Assembly (NCBI GenBank): GCA_001695595.3
Contig: MBPM02000037.1
Coordinates: 434,001 to 498,000, forward strand
From: Plasmopara viticola
Lineage: Eukaryota; Oomycota; Peronosporomycetes; Peronosporales; Peronosporaceae
DNA length: 64,000 bases
Direction of reading: 5' to 3'
Shown: one piece after another, positions 1-14,200 of the stretch
How the letters are laid out: each line of letters starts with the position of its first letter
Position numbering within the stretch: position 1 is the stretch's first letter
The notes under the pieces: generated by a model
Told to the model about the DNA's origin: nothing
The model's input: only the letters and a program-made list of their open reading frames with translations
Databases searched by the model: none
Program-made: the position numbers and the translations under genes

Positions 1-709
1 ACTTTCCAAAAATTTCGTTCTTATCGATGCATGCACCGAAACTTTTCAAAGAGATGTTTTGTGCAGCCTCTCCAGATGTTTGGCCATATGTCTTGTCGAC
101 GCAAAAGAAAATTCTTTTGTTTTTTACCATAATCGACCACTTTAGAAAAATAGCGTGTTTCAAATTCTCAACTGCCCGGGAGGGAAGCGCCTGATTTTTT
201 AGAAAAAATAGCGTTTTCGGTGGAAATCTACTAATCGGGTGCGGCAGGAACAAACTTGATACGCACACCGCATGGACTGATTGGTTAGTGTACCTCGGTA
301 CCCCTTGTTTCATTTGAATTGTGGCCATGTCTTTGCCTTTCACGCCTTCCTTCTCCACAACTTAAACTCATAAGGGATTTTTTTTAAAAAAGAGCGAAAG
401 GGGAAAAGATGTGTGACGATCTCAGTGTACTAACATGGTTATAGATAAAAACATAAAGCCGCCCCTGCTCTTGTCACTTAGGGCAGGATCGACGTGTGCA
501 ATTGAAGTATTCTACCTATATTTACATTGCACTAAGTAAGCTGTAATTCAGTACACTATACTGTATTTCAAATCTAGCTAAAGTTCACAGTGTCACCTCA
601 GAGAAATAGCAAGAATCGCAACAGTTTTGGCGGTATATGTACATTATGCTTTTCATGGCAACTAATAGACCTGGTGTCTCGAGGCGCAACGCGTACGCCG
701 CTCGCGAGG
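1..709. other. Non-coding flank at window start
   Basis: AT-rich sequence with no credible reading frame. It lies 3' of the zinc-repeat gene, which is read on the minus strand. Bases 487-503 carry the first half of a short motif that recurs near 32.27 kb and 43.02 kb (see the repeat entries). Nothing else is supported here. Confidence 0.5.
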
Positions 710-2233
710 TCACTTCGAGCTTAACGTAGTGTACATTGAGTTGGCATGTGCTCGGCACAATCCTTTCTTCTTGACGTGTTTGGTGCACTCGGGCACTCGG
801 CACTTGCGTTTGCCGCCGTGGGCTGTGCACAGATCCTGCCGCACGACACCCTTCTGACAGCCCTTGATGCTACATCGTCGCCCGCCGCCGTGGCGGATGC
901 AGAGCCCCATGCTGCGCTGGATGTTGGAGCATCCGGCCGCGCGGCAGATGCGGCCACCGCCATGAGCGACGCACAGCCCCTTGCTCTGCGCGCCGCGCGT
1001 GCAGCCCTTGCGTTGACACCGACGCCCCCCGCCGTGGCTAATGCAGAGTCCGCGGGTCACGGCGTTACTGACGCACTGAGGAAACGCGCACAGCTTTTTC
1101 TCGCGCTTGGCCTCGTGGGGCGTCATGGGGTCGGACCGAGGTGAGTCCGAGATGCGCATGGAGCGCCCAGCCTGCTCGAGCTGGTACATTGAATCAGCCG
1201 AATCGGCCGAGTCGGCCAACGAATGGAGCGAGTTCCGGCCTGGATGGTCAAGCCACTGGGTCAGGTCGATCGATTCGGCTGCCGTACGCTTGAGATGGCG
1301 CATGAGCGTAGGTGCATCCATTGAGCTACTGCGCTCGAGCCGCTTGGACGGGCATTCTTCCTCTAGGGGCGACGAGGTGTGCGACGCATTGCCACGTAGC
1401 ATCTCTGCGTCACCACCGCACGATTGAGTACGCGTATAGCTGAGCGACTCGATAGCGGGTCTCCAGCTCTGTTCAACGCCCGGCTGCGACGTGGTGGGGT
1501 CGGACCGCGGCGGATTCGTATCGGACGGACACGAAGCCGCGCGCATGTACCGAAATGGTTGGCACAGGTCTGCAATGGACATTGTGTGATGCGTCGCCTC
1601 TTGGTGCGGCAGCTTCAGTGGTGGAATCGGGGACACACAATTTTCCGAGAAGCTACTGGATCGCTGAATGAAGTTGCCGGCGCCTGAATTTAGTGCCGGC
1701 AGACTCGGACGGCCGCCCTCAGCAAGATCTTGACTGACGAATGTGGACGGACCTGTCCACTTTTGAGGCGACAGCGGCGGGGTGCCGATGCGCGGTAGCT
1801 GGAAGGACAGCAACGAAGTGCGCTCGGGGCTGCACACTTTTAGCTTAGGGATGTACCCGAGCGTTTGCTTGGCCATGAAACGCGTTAGCTGGTTGTGATG
1901 GTTGAGCGGCGCCAGTGCATTGGTAGCCACGCTGCCTTTTGACGGTGGCCAGAGCGCTGGCCGCGTAGGCGTCGAGAACGGCTCATCGCGGGTGGTACAG
2001 CTTGCATCTGGATAATCGGGCGTGTCGTCCGTAGGAGGCTCGTGGTCGGGCTCCCACTGACGCCAGCTGGGTGGGCCGTCATTGCTCACGCTGTCCGTCG
2101 TCGTGTGGTCTGGTAGCCCCATTGAAGTGTCGAAGTGCCCACGCCTAGTGTTGAACGGGATTGTCGAGTGTTCGGTCTCGACGGTGCCGAATCGAGAATG
2201 AGATCTGAGGCTGTCTTTCGGCGGGCTCGGCAT
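710..2233 (-). CDS. WRKY19-like zinc-repeat protein, 507 aa
   Basis: Single-exon gene. I take the first in-frame ATG (2231-2233, MPSPPKDS); the frame is open further upstream but without another ATG. Residues 1 to about 380 are low-complexity, rich in Ser, Pro and Thr, with a short Ser-Ala-Asp triplet repeat near residue 345. From about residue 382 to the end there are five tandem repeats with an exact 24-residue period: C-x4-C-x9-C-x2-H followed by GG(G/K). The spacing of Cys and His suggests one zinc site per repeat. This repeat is known from the plant WRKY19 N-terminal region, and many oomycete proteins are called 'WRKY transcription factor 19-like' because of it, although no WRKYGQK motif is present here. 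A nuclear, possibly regulatory role is inferred. The third-base bias is strongly G/C, unlike the AT-rich surroundings, which supports a real expressed gene. Confidence 0.85.
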   Translation of the reverse strand: MPSPPKDSLRSHSRFGTVETEHSTIPFNTRRGHFDTSMGLPDHTTTDSVSNDGPPSWRQWEPDHEPPTDDTPDYPDASCTTRDEPFSTPTRPALWPPSKGSVATNALAPLNHHNQLTRFMAKQTLGYIPKLKVCSPERTSLLSFQLPRIGTPPLSPQKWTGPSTFVSQDLAEGGRPSLPALNSGAGNFIQRSSSFSENCVSPIPPLKLPHQEATHHTMSIADLCQPFRYMRAASCPSDTNPPRSDPTTSQPGVEQSWRPAIESLSYTRTQSCGGDAEMLRGNASHTSSPLEEECPSKRLERSSSMDAPTLMRHLKRTAAESIDLTQWLDHPGRNSLHSLADSADSADSMYQLEQAGRSMRISDSPRSDPMTPHEAKREKKLCAFPQCVSNAVTRGLCISHGGGRRCQRKGCTRGAQSKGLCVAHGGGRICRAAGCSNIQRSMGLCIRHGGGRRCSIKGCQKGVVRQDLCTAHGGKRKCRVPECTKHVKKKGLCRAHANSMYTTLSSK

Positions 2234-5200
2234 CTTCCAAGTGGGAAAGTGAAACGCCACGAGCGCGACCAAGAAAGAAAAATATGGAAGAGCTGCTGGA
2301 CGCTAACCTGACGCGACTGCAGATGAGCCGGCTTCCAAGCTAGCTGAGACTACCAAGACAGGCCCGAGGGAACCACTTTGGCAACGACAGAGGCGTACAG
2401 TAAGGCACCGTTTGCGCAGCAAGTCTGCATTGACGAAGGCATTGCGTTTCGGTAGTGGGCCAAGGTCTCGCTGCGAGCATAGAGGGTCGAAGGGCTAGAA
2501 AGCGACTCGCCACCGTGGATACGGCTTTGCAAGGGACCACGATCGAGAGGCTAAGCTGCTTGTATTCTCTGTGGATTTTGCAGGAGGCTGTCCATTGTAT
2601 CGCAGCGTTCGATGTACCTTCCTGACTTCAACCGTCGAGATTCGGCCTGACGGATACCGCTGTCGTCATGCATGATGATGGACAAATTTTGTACACCTTG
2701 GATTTACATAGTATACGTACAGTACAAGTAATCATGAAATTTTAACCGCTTGTGGGGATTGGTACAGTGACAAGCCAGCTCGTGTTCCGTAAAAAAATGC
2801 GCTGCGGTTTCACAAGAAGCGCATCTCACCGCCGCAATTGCATCCGTAAGGATAGCCAGCTCTTGAGAATCGCGTCTGCGGCTAGATTGGACCGAGATTG
2901 GACGCAGTGTGTCGATACGCATTGCCCGTCATGTAAGCGCTTACTTAGTGAGCGACCTATTTGAATCGACAAAGGGGTGCGATTGGCTATAATAAATTGT
3001 AGAGCAAGAGTCACACCTGAGATCTTCAAGCTCATTTACACTGCGCTGGTCATCTGCTTTACGACTTTCATGTCGATTAAGAGTTTAAGAGTGTCAAAAG
3101 TGCTTAGCCGCCTCAAAGTTGGAAAAGGGCAGTTGCCCTAGCGATCATCACGTACAGGATACGGTGTGATCTGTGCAATACTACTCTCTTGGACCCATTA
3201 GTTTGTCGGCATTGTCGTATTCATAGATTTTCTTCTGCGATAGGATGCTGCAAACATGGCAAAACATAAACTGAGTTATGGGGTACATACTGCTTCTTAA
3301 CATGATTTCAACCCGTCGAGCCAATTCAAAATTTAATAAAAACGCATGATACAAAACCTGATGTGGTTGTTAGCAGAAAAGCCTCAAATTCGATAAAAAT
3401 GACAGTTCCCTAAGTGAAATAGTATCAAATATCTTATTTTTCGTTTCAAAAGTCATGGTACATATACTTACTTCGATGTGGTATATCCTAAACTTCTTCA
3501 AATAATCGACACACCGCAATGTCGTGCTTGGTGGCCACCACTTGATACGATTGTATTGGTAAATCCTGCTTTTACGATGTAAGAGTTGCCTTAAGTGACC
3601 TAGAATTACACCGAGTCGTAGCTTTTGGAACCAGCGCCTGTAGAAACGCATGTAGAGCTTACTATGCTGTTAAGCACACTTTTCCAGCGCGTTGACGGTC
3701 AGTGTCATATTGAAGCTTGAAGCTGATACAGGCTCAAGTTTCCAAGAATGTGAGAAACTCGGCCAGCGTAAATGTCAAGTAAGGCAATTTATGGTTAGGC
3801 GTTGTAGTAAAACTGCAAGTCATTTCCGCTGGAATATATTCATAATTGCATCAAATGCTCTTTCTCCGTTTACAAGTAGTGGTTTTGCTCTTGTACTTTG
3901 CTCTCGGTGGTTTTATAAGACAGCAGCTGGATCGCTGCCCTAACCCTTCTTTCAGGAAAAAGCGATCTTGTAAAAACCTTGACATACCCACTTCAACGAG
4001 AAGCAAATAAGATATTTCCTGCAGCGCTTCTCGCTCCCTACATCCTCATTTTCGCGAGTGGTCTGTGCGCCTTTGAAGTAACGCCCTCCATCTTCTGCTT
4101 GTACACGATGCGTAACTTGTACTAAACTTTTACTTGAAACATCATTGGGCCGAGCTATGCATAATGGGGTTCTCCCGTTTCGCGCTTTTCATCTCTGATT
4201 TGCCGCCGCCACCCACTGCGACTCGTACGTGTCGGTTTGCGACCTCATGTATCCGCTCACTCTATTCCATATATTCTGCTGTGTATATATCTCCTATTCT
4301 GATGCTGCAGAAGCCATACAGCCACGCAAAACTTCTTGCGACGGGTCTATCAGATGTTTCGTGTGCAACCCAAAGACTGATTTATTTGATACAACATGCA
4401 TCGTATTTGGTCCTATATTACATATATGTATCGAACCCATACGAATTATTGTTGTGTAACGTAAGTCATGTGATTATTCGGAGACCAATGAGAAGGCAGT
4501 ATTTATATTAACGGAAAAGCAATCTAGATGAAAAAGTTATGCTAATAATTGTAGGAGATTTGCCCCCTATATAAATTTATCGACAAAACCAAATGTTTTG
4601 ATTTGCATTCTAAAATCTAATAGTCACATCAAGTTTCGATGTTGAAACTAATACTAACACTTAAACCCACTCAATATTAATCTGCGACTTGTACCTGTCG
4701 AGCGAAAGCCAGAACTTACGATTCGCTTAAGCGAATGGCTACGGCAGTCCCGCTGAACTTGGTAGCACTTGTAGTAAATCTAGACCTGACTCAAGTGGGT
4801 GCAAACGACGCCGTGCTCATTTGCGTCCAAGCATACAAGACGGGCTGAATATACCGACAGTCCTTCTTGGCTACAAAATCTGAAAGCACAAGGAACGCAC
4901 GTGATCAATGACCGTCAAAAGGCGGTCACCATTCAAAGACGCTCTGCTGAGAATTCTTCAACAGAGATGACGAGGTCGTCGGCGTCGATGACCCGAGGAC
5001 TAAGGAGAAAATCTCGCCGGCTTATGGTGAGCATGAAAGTCTAGAAGACGAATTCTTCTTTTGATTCAGAGAAGCCAACATGGCCATTATTGCCGCTTTT
5101 TTTTGCAGACGAAACGAGCACTTATAAGCAATACCTTAACACTTCGTCTGGAATGAGCCAAAGCGACACCTGACGTAAGACAATTTGTTAGGTCTTTTAC

Positions 5201-8200
5201 AGTGAACACTTACTCTATTTTGCAGCCTTCCAGGATAAGATGGATTCAGTGAACATTTTGTTTATGCTTATTTTTTTAGGAAGAGCGTGGACAAGGCTTT
5301 TTAGCGGACGCCATAAAAACGGCAAAAAATGCGATGTTTAGCTTCTAGGGGCAAATACAGGAAAAATTATAGACAGGGCTCATCAAGCGGGCTATATCAA
5401 AGGATGTCAGCCTTTGTAACTAAACCACCGTGCTATTAGCCATTATATGGACATTCGTCAATGCTGTATCTGTGCTATTTCCAGCTGGGTGCAAATTGCA
5501 CAAAACACCGAAGTTGACAAAGACATCATGACTTCCTTCACGGCTGCCTCAACTATTAGCAGGCTAGCGTTAGAACCCGATTGTGCTCTAGGGAACAGTG
5601 TTCTCCAGAACTTATCCCTGTCATCATCCAATCCCTCTTAAGGACTCGACAGAGATTAGTACTTTCTCCAGTATGGTATAAGTGTTGCCGCTTTTGCGCT
5701 GGGTACCAGACGATAGTTTAGTTCTGGAAACTTGTATAGCTGAACCTTAGCTGAAAGAGCATACCACAGTTGGAAAAAGTCAACCATATACAGCATCGCT
5801 CTTGGAGCACTTCAACGTGATGTTGTCGCTATTTTTGTAGCGATAGGAATAAAGTTATTCTGCCTAGAACTACGGTGCACTTAGGTGTGTCCTGTTCTTT
5901 TGGTCTAGATTTCATGCGAGGTGTGACCTCACTCTCGCCATAGTGTGGCTCAAGCGCCATCACCGTGGATAAATTGGTGATCAAATACTTCAACATTACC
6001 CGCTTTGCTCCTAGCTGATCTTTGACGGGTCATGAATCTGCCTTTCTAGGCAAAAGCACCAAACGATGGGCCGAGTCGGCTAATGCGTTAAATGATGATA
6101 TAAGAAATTACGGCTGTCGATGTCGATTCTAACGTTTGAGGCGAGAAGTTGTACATAAAGCACAGAGCAGCGTTCGTATACATATAGATTTATTGCATAG
6201 CGTTAAAGCAAGACATTGTCGGTGAGAATTCTGACTATTATGGATTCCATCTTTTGTTCATGCTATTGCTGCGTGTCATAGTTGACATGGCTGGCTAAGC
6301 CAAGGCAGCATGAATGAGGCCCCATCACAGCATGTAGATAAGCAGCTTATAAAGTAAGCAGTTGTTGTTGAAGACCGCACCCGCTGCACGCCGTGATCGA
6401 CGTGAAATTTCATCAGCCGAGGCATCAAGGGCAATTCTTTGGCAATGTACAAAAGGAAGTTTAAAACTTTTAAAGCAATGCTCGTTGTGGACAGAGCTCG
6501 CTGTGTCTAAGGTTGGCCAGAGGCCGAGCCATTACTAGCGCTACCTTTCTGATGCATATAGAGTGGATAACAATTTGCTAAGCAGGGCTCTAGCGAGCAG
6601 AGGGTTTTGATGGTTGTCAGCGTGAACATTAGGGCGTCAATGCACAGTCGTTTATGCACAAGATCGACCTAAAAAGTCTCTTTGCCAGGTGGGTACCCTA
6701 AAGTCGGTTCGCGCGAGTATATGACGACCGCCTTCAGGGTTACCACTTAAAGTCTTAAAATTTATCGATATACAAAAAATAAATACTGCCTGATACGGAG
6801 GTGGCCTTCACAAAAAACGCCATGACGTCTTTTGAGTAAATTTCGAGGCGGGAACGGCTTGAAAGAACCGGACTTATCAGCTCATCGTCGACATTTTTTG
6901 ACAAAAGTCAAATGGCAAGTGGCACATCATACACGCTCACAATAAACTAAATGCGAATACCATATCGGTACTTAAATCGATTTTTAGAAAAGATGTGCCG
7001 TGAAACAATATGGCAAAATGGACTAAGTACAATGTAGAATGTACACCGCACTCGGCTAAATTTACACTTCTCAATTGAGAGAGTGGTCCACCGTTAATCG
7101 CGGTCAATACTTCGAGCAATATGTTCTTGGAGTCACTAGTCATAATCTAAGGGCTTTAAGTGTGTTCCGCGATGTTCAATCGTCACGTGCCGCAATTTTT
7201 TGGGCTTCACACGATCTATCCATTAATATGCTCGACTACATTAATGTGTACACAACATGTGAAAACACAACAAAACGCGAATCGTCATGACAGCGGCGTA
7301 CTCACACAAAGATATTAATTGATTCAAAATGGGTTGTAATCGAACGGCAATTTACAACTCGTAATCTCGTAGTCTGGCAAAAGAAGCTGCAAAAGCTCGA
7401 CGAACAGCTCATGTACGAAAATATTTAGCTTACGCCTAGAAGCCTTGAAATTGCCTGCTCATACAAAAAAAGCACCTTAAGCGCTGCAGACGTCACTACT
7501 CCTTCAATGTACAAAACAATTTCATAAAAGATAGTGCCGCGAGTCAACGGTGCTGAGAAGCCACGCTGTAATAGCTTTCAAACCAATCTTGCTTAATTAA
7601 CAGCAAACGCAAAGCACAAACAGAGCGGAATTAGTGCTCTTGCCCTCACTGATTACTTAAATAAATTGTTTAAGTAGACAAATACTAATGACTTTAAGTT
7701 TACAAGAGTACGATCGCGAAGAACAATTATTGGCAGTCGCGCGATCGAATTTACAAAGTATTATCTACTTGCGTTAATTTCTCCGCAATGTACTCACATA
7801 CTCGGTTATCTACATTTTTTAAGCAGTCAAATCAGCAAAACTTCTGTTATATGATAAAGTGAAGATTTGATCTAGTGATTTCTGTCGTTCAATCAAGAGG
7901 CGATGTGATTGAGTGTGACTTGCATTATGATCGTGCGTGCTCCTCCGTAACATACCCAAAGTCTCGCATCGGTCCGATGCTTAGCTTGGTCAGATAATGC
8001 TATTTTTATAAGCTACACTATAACAATATAGAAAGCACGTTATTATGGGCATGAGAGGGTGCCTTTAAAGAGTGAAATTTATTCAATACCAGCCAATGTA
8101 ATCGATTACGTATCTGGAGTGTCGTGGATACTTTTTGCGGCAAGATCGATTCCTCCGACGTCTTTTGTACTGAACCTAATTAGTTCGATAACCGTCATTA

Positions 8201-11200
8201 AAGCAAATGCCGCAAGACGATTGTGCTTAAAGTCAGATTTTCAGCAAGTAGGCAAGGAGCCTAATTATGCTGTTTAGGACTGTGATGCTGACAAAATTTG
8301 TAAAGCGTTGATACAGAAGCTACCTGTTTTGCCCGTAACTTACTAAGCAGAACCTACTACGCGAGCGTAGCAAAAAAAGGCTGCTATCATACAAGATATG
8401 GCTCACATCAACATGTTCAAGAGATTTCGAAACACGAGCTCGTAAACTCGGCTGTAAAAAGTGCGGTATGATTCCAATCGCGAAATGACAATATCATTTC
8501 AGTGTGCTTGCATATTTAGTCTGACCCTGACGACTACATCTTGCAAGCATCTTTTCTACATGATGATGGTGTCCGCCTTTCGTATCAACAAGACGTAGAC
8601 GACGATGTCGCAGCGTCATGTAGCGTTATGGAAACTACAAGTGCGACGTGGCTTGTGGCCGGCATTTAGAAGGTGCAGCTCAGCTTTGATCGATTTTGCC
8701 AAACCATGCCCTGGGTGTCGTAGGTGTTATAGGTCCATTGCTTGTCGAGCTAACAGCGTCTAGAAGTGCTGCTTTGCAAGAAAGTTGCTTGCCTCGATCT
8801 TTCTGCTCAGAACTTGTGATGTTTGTCTTCAAATCATATTTGGGCTCATCCTATGAGTCGGCCTTCTGTGGCCATTCTTGTCGGATTGCCTTGTACCGAC
8901 ACTTAAGTATTTCCTATAGCTTTAGCAAGAAAGGGGATCTACTTGCAATCTCTGTTATATGCTGATTGTGATTTTTTTTAGCAGCCATAAATTAATGAAA
9001 CGATAGAGCGCAGGCGCGTTTCGATTTAGGCGGCAGAAGTTGCATCGGTAAATAGTTATTGCTTTTAGAAATACCAATATTGCAACCTTATTTTCCCGAT
9101 AATTGTTGCTTTCCTTTCCTTAAAATACTTGTGTTACAAGTCTTACATGTCGTATATGTCAAAGAAAGTCTAATTAGAGACGGTAAATTCGACTCTAACA
9201 CGTGCAAGAGGTCTAATATCAACGATCGCACAACACAATCTTTCTCAACACTCAAGATCACGGAATGATAGGGTTAAAAATAAATTAATCTATTTGGTTT
9301 AAGTGACGCGTATGTCTTGGAGGCATGAATTTATTGATAAAGGCCTGAATACACAGGGCCTCACCATGCAAATGTACCCTCCCACGCACTACGTAGCCCG
9401 TCTTACGGAGCAGGATGCCATTTGCTTATTTTGACCGTCTGTTTGCGGATGATTGACTTCGCACATCTCCAGCTTTCTACGAAGACTTTGTTTAGAAGAA
9501 GAATTTTGGTTAATTGAACCCTGATCGTAAACAATGAGGGCTTAGAGTCCATACTGTAGAAGACACGGGTGAGATTTAGCACCACTGTGCCGATAACTGC
9601 CGCACAGCCGCTGGAAATCTTTAGCTTTTTTACGAGTCAGAAACAACACTGTCTTTGTTGTCTGCTGAGCATTACAGCAGGCCAAGCATAAACTCAAGAA
9701 CAGTGTACTGCTAGTCACGTAATGATGGAGACAAATGTGCAACTAGTGTATCCGCAAATCAAGTTTGTAGCAATTTCTATACGCGAGCAAATTTGTGCCT
9801 ATTCCTCGTACACCTTGGGTCTTTGACTATATGCGCCAACCAAAACACAAGTCCATGTTTTATACATATTTAGAGAGTTCGGTACTTTTTTTGCCATTCT
9901 TGAAACGACCCCAGCAGGCAAATTATCAAGTACATCATGACGCAAACGTTTTAGTTACACCGACGGTTTATTGCTTGTCAGACCTTATGCATCAGACAAA
10001 TTCGTAGCGGCTGACTTCGTTGTGATTTATTAGGCTTGACCATCGTACGAATATGCGATGATACGCTTGTCAGAAGCGCACTTCAGGTTTGAAAGGGAGC
10101 CATATGGCCTTTTTTGAGAGAGAGGACGCGATTGCATCCCTGAGCTTAACGATGCACACTTTGTATGGCTCATAGTCTATTAATGAGATACTGAGCTTAC
10201 ATCATCGCAAGAGACTATTTACAATGGACGGAGTAGCTCTTGAAAGCAGATTTGAACTGCTCAAACCCAATCACAATAACTCGATCTTGTGTTTCGTCGT
10301 TTGCTTAAGATAGTGCACTGCTACCGACATTAGCCGGTGTATCAAATTTGATGCTAATCGGTCGCTCCAGTTTTGGCAGAGCCTAAATCAACTTTTGTCA
10401 CAGGTTTTTATTTTCAGGAGCTCCCCGCTGCAAGGCAAAGGAATCCAGTCTATATTATGTATTTGGACGATAACTACCGTCCATTCCGCGTTCTTTGTAC
10501 TGACATAAGTAACTGTCATTGCCAAGCTTTTATATTGAGTTCATTCGGCTCATTAATAGCAGCCAATTTGCGATTGCTTCTACACAATTTTTTTCCAGAT
10601 CGTTCTGTCTAATAGACAATTCTCAATCGGAACCTCCTTTGCCGCAGTCATTCCGGATAGCCGTGTTGTATATCTGTGTGCATGCAATTGCGCATTGCTC
10701 GCAAAGTAGACAACCTAACGTCATTCATCTACTTGTGTCGTGCACGAGACAGATCAAACAACGATCAAAGTACATCAGTGCATACGCTCAATGGGACCAA
10801 CCAAACTGTATCCTAATAGATGTGCATGACAGCTGATGCACCCCTCCTAGAGCCTATGGTCTTAGTTGACAGCATCAGAAATTTGTCACTTTTTTTATGT
10901 ATAAATGCTAATGATAAATCATGCGCATAATACACTGTATTCTTATGTGCTACTCGCAATACATCATTTCAATAAATAATCTCTGTGCTGCGATAATGCT
11001 AACCTAAGGGTAACCATAAACAATGTACTGTTTGCTATCTGCAATATACCACCCAAGATTCTAATTTAGATTGTCGGAGAGATATAAATGACATATACGT
11101 CGTGCCAATAGTAAACACGTCTCTTTCAAAACTACTTTCGTAATGCGTTACTGAAACAAGCTTACGATAGGACGTATACCCAGATCAGATACAGATAGTA

Positions 11201-14200
11201 GCCCAATGACAAGTCTCGCGTGATCACATTCTTATAGTCTTTTGTTTGAAAAAGAGATTTTCCGAATCGCGAGGGATTTTTACTTGAAATTGCCGCAGTT
11301 TGGCACTAACCGCTTCATTGAACGTCGATGAGAAATATCTCTCTACTTGTAGTCAAATTACCACAACTTTCACTATGTTGTTAGCCTCAGATGCCTTATT
11401 TAGCTTTACCATGCACAGCTTACCTAGTTTAAGCGTATTATTAAACAACCGATAGGTTTGGTGTGTGTCATCAAAGGCACTTCAAAATGCTCTTTAAGTA
11501 TATCATCGTAGCGGATCTTTAAAACTAAATGACGATACAAATAAAGCTCTATTTTTTATGAGCTGTCAAGGCGTCTTGTAGTATATCAGCATCATCAATC
11601 GACAATGACACTGGCAAAAGAAAACGAATCAGTAGAAGCTGGCGAAGTTTCTCAGCATTCGTCATCTCAGAATTATGGTATGCTTGCGGTAGAGGGTAGT
11701 ACTCTAGTTAAAGCTCTTAAACTATCATAGCTTTTTGAAAGCGCAGAGCACTTAAGAAAGCCCACATTTCTGTCAAGTTGATACGACTCTCACCTACACG
11801 TGTGGAGCCGGTGGTACAAGTCCGTAAAAAAGAAAGTTGTGGACAGCGCACATCGTCATCAGAAGTGTTTAAAGTAAAAAAAAATTATCACAATAGTCGT
11901 GTCTAACGTCAGTCAATTATATCTATCACGTGCGTAATGAGGGATGAGGTGCATAAATCGAGAGAAATCTTTGACTCAAACGATGTGATGCAAAATTAAA
12001 AATTGATAAGCGACAAGATCAGTAGCCTACCAGCTATAAATCGACTTAAGTTGAAATGGCTATAGCGGAAAGCTTGGATGCAGAAAAAGTTTGCAAAAAA
12101 GCAATTTAGCTCTCAGCCCTGTAATTATATAAAAAAACAAATCCAAGCGGCAAGTTTTAAAAGTGACAAAGACGCCGTGGAAAATGGTCTTGCAGATATA
12201 GCTCAAATAGGAGCTAAAATTGGCTATTAAGCTAAAAGGGGAAAGTTTCTCGATCGCAGGTGACTTTTGTTCGTTGTATAGTTGGAGAGGCCATTTAAAA
12301 TTTATTGAGACTTAGAGGGTAAAAGTTTTTACACAAATTTGCCAGAGCTCGAAACTTAATAACTTAAATCGTGAAGCTAATTTCCTGAATAGTTTGAAGA
12401 AAAGTCGCGAACGAAGCGCTTAATCGATAGAAACGTCAGAATTACAGAATAACATCACAATAGTCTTAAGTACTGCAACTCAATGGAGGTCGGTTAGTTG
12501 TTGCCAAGATATTTACCTAAACTGTCCTTATGAACTTCGAGTTGCTGACAAAGCTTATTATCGATAAAAAACGGTTGTATACTTAAGCTTGAAAATCGCG
12601 TTAAAGTAATGATTTTACTGCTCACGATAACAACATCAGCAAAAAGAACCGTCAGCAGGATCTCGATGAATCTATCTATAAAGCTTCTTACTTTACTAGC
12701 TGCAAGTAATATTTCAATTCTAGCATTTCTGGAGTAACACAAATTCAATAATGATGGTTTGTTTCAATAGCCGCGTTATCCATCCCTCATTTTTGTGATT
12801 GACTTATTAAACAAATTACTTGGTAATATAATGTTCGTGACGCCAATACCGCTTTCCCATCTACATTTCGAGTATTTGATTTTCTTCTATACATGCGCGC
12901 TTCAGAATATTGTTAGCTCTTGAAGACCGCTTAAACGTTCATTTTTTTTAGTTGCGCGAGGGGGAAGTGTAGAGACTAGTGCTGAGCATCAATCGTTTCA
13001 CCACTTCCAATGCGTTGAGCTTGAGATAAGGCGATGCCTAGTGGGGATGGCCCAGAGATAGCAACGTTAAGCATTGTGTTTAGACACTTCGAGCGTGGTA
13101 CAGTTTTGATCATCTCAGAAGAGTGTCATAAAATGTTGTACGATAATGAGCAAGTTTAGCTTACCGAAATTATGTGAACAATGGTGATAGCAGAGGCAGT
13201 GACGGCGTTACATTGTCTGCTCGCGCAATCGGCACGTTCGCGAATTACGAAAATTCTGTGGATGGTGAAGCAAACAGCAAAAAGAGGTTAAGAGGAAAGT
13301 TGCGTCACGAACATTTAGTAACCAAGCCCGAGTTTTAGCCAATCAGAGGCTTATTTGAAAAGCCAATCACAAAAATGGGGAATGACGCGGCTCTTGTTTT
13401 TAATCGAGAATGAGACACGCCATCACCCAAAATGACGTGGATCTTAAGCTACGAGCACTGGATAGGTATACCATAGGGAAAATTTGGTAAAATTGAAGGC
13501 ACGATGACTTTAGACTTAACCAAATCTTCTTTTACCAGCATAAAAAACTACTATTTGTTATTAGCAAACCGGAGTAAAATGTGTGACTTCTGTTAATTAC
13601 TCTGATAAAATTTAGATAACGATTGACCGTAAGCTGATCAATGTACTACAAGTATCTGGATTTTGACCATGAATAAACAGTGAGCGTATGATAAGCATCT
13701 CATACATTATTTTTATCGGACTTGAAACTGGACCACACGAAGAAAATGCTGAGTATAAATTTTCTCTGGAACAGAGATTATCTTCGTTGTGTATTTAAAG
13801 CATGTTAAAGTATCTGTCTCTGCAACACGGTTGGGCAGTATGTACCTCGCTTCCATTGTTTTGCCGAATTTTTGCACAGCTTTTAATAAAGTCGTTTCAC
13901 CATTAACTACAGCTACATCTAGATCGATAGCGCTGTAAAGCGACATCCGCGCTTTCTCGTGAACGCAAAGCCGAATCTAAAATTGCCGCTATGAGGTCAA
14001 GCTTTACCGTTCGTATCTGTGATAGGTACTGCGTGTAGCGTAATAACTGTTGAGCATTTGTGCTCGTTTGGATTCTCTGCAGATTAACGGCATCTAAAGG
14101 CTGCGGCGACAAAAGCCTTTTGTACATTTACGAAAAATTGTTTAAATGTCCCAGATGGCTTTCTTAATTGCTTTTAATGATCTCTCTCGTCTCTACCTTT

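Noticed and set aside
746..1144. Plus-strand frame opposite the zinc-repeat gene
   Set aside because: It is the complementary shadow of the Cys/His repeats (Ala-rich, no motif); the minus strand carries clear zinc repeats.
4134..4511. 125-codon plus-strand frame
   Set aside because: AT-rich, Tyr/Ile/Leu-heavy composition without motif; an overlapping frame is equally long.
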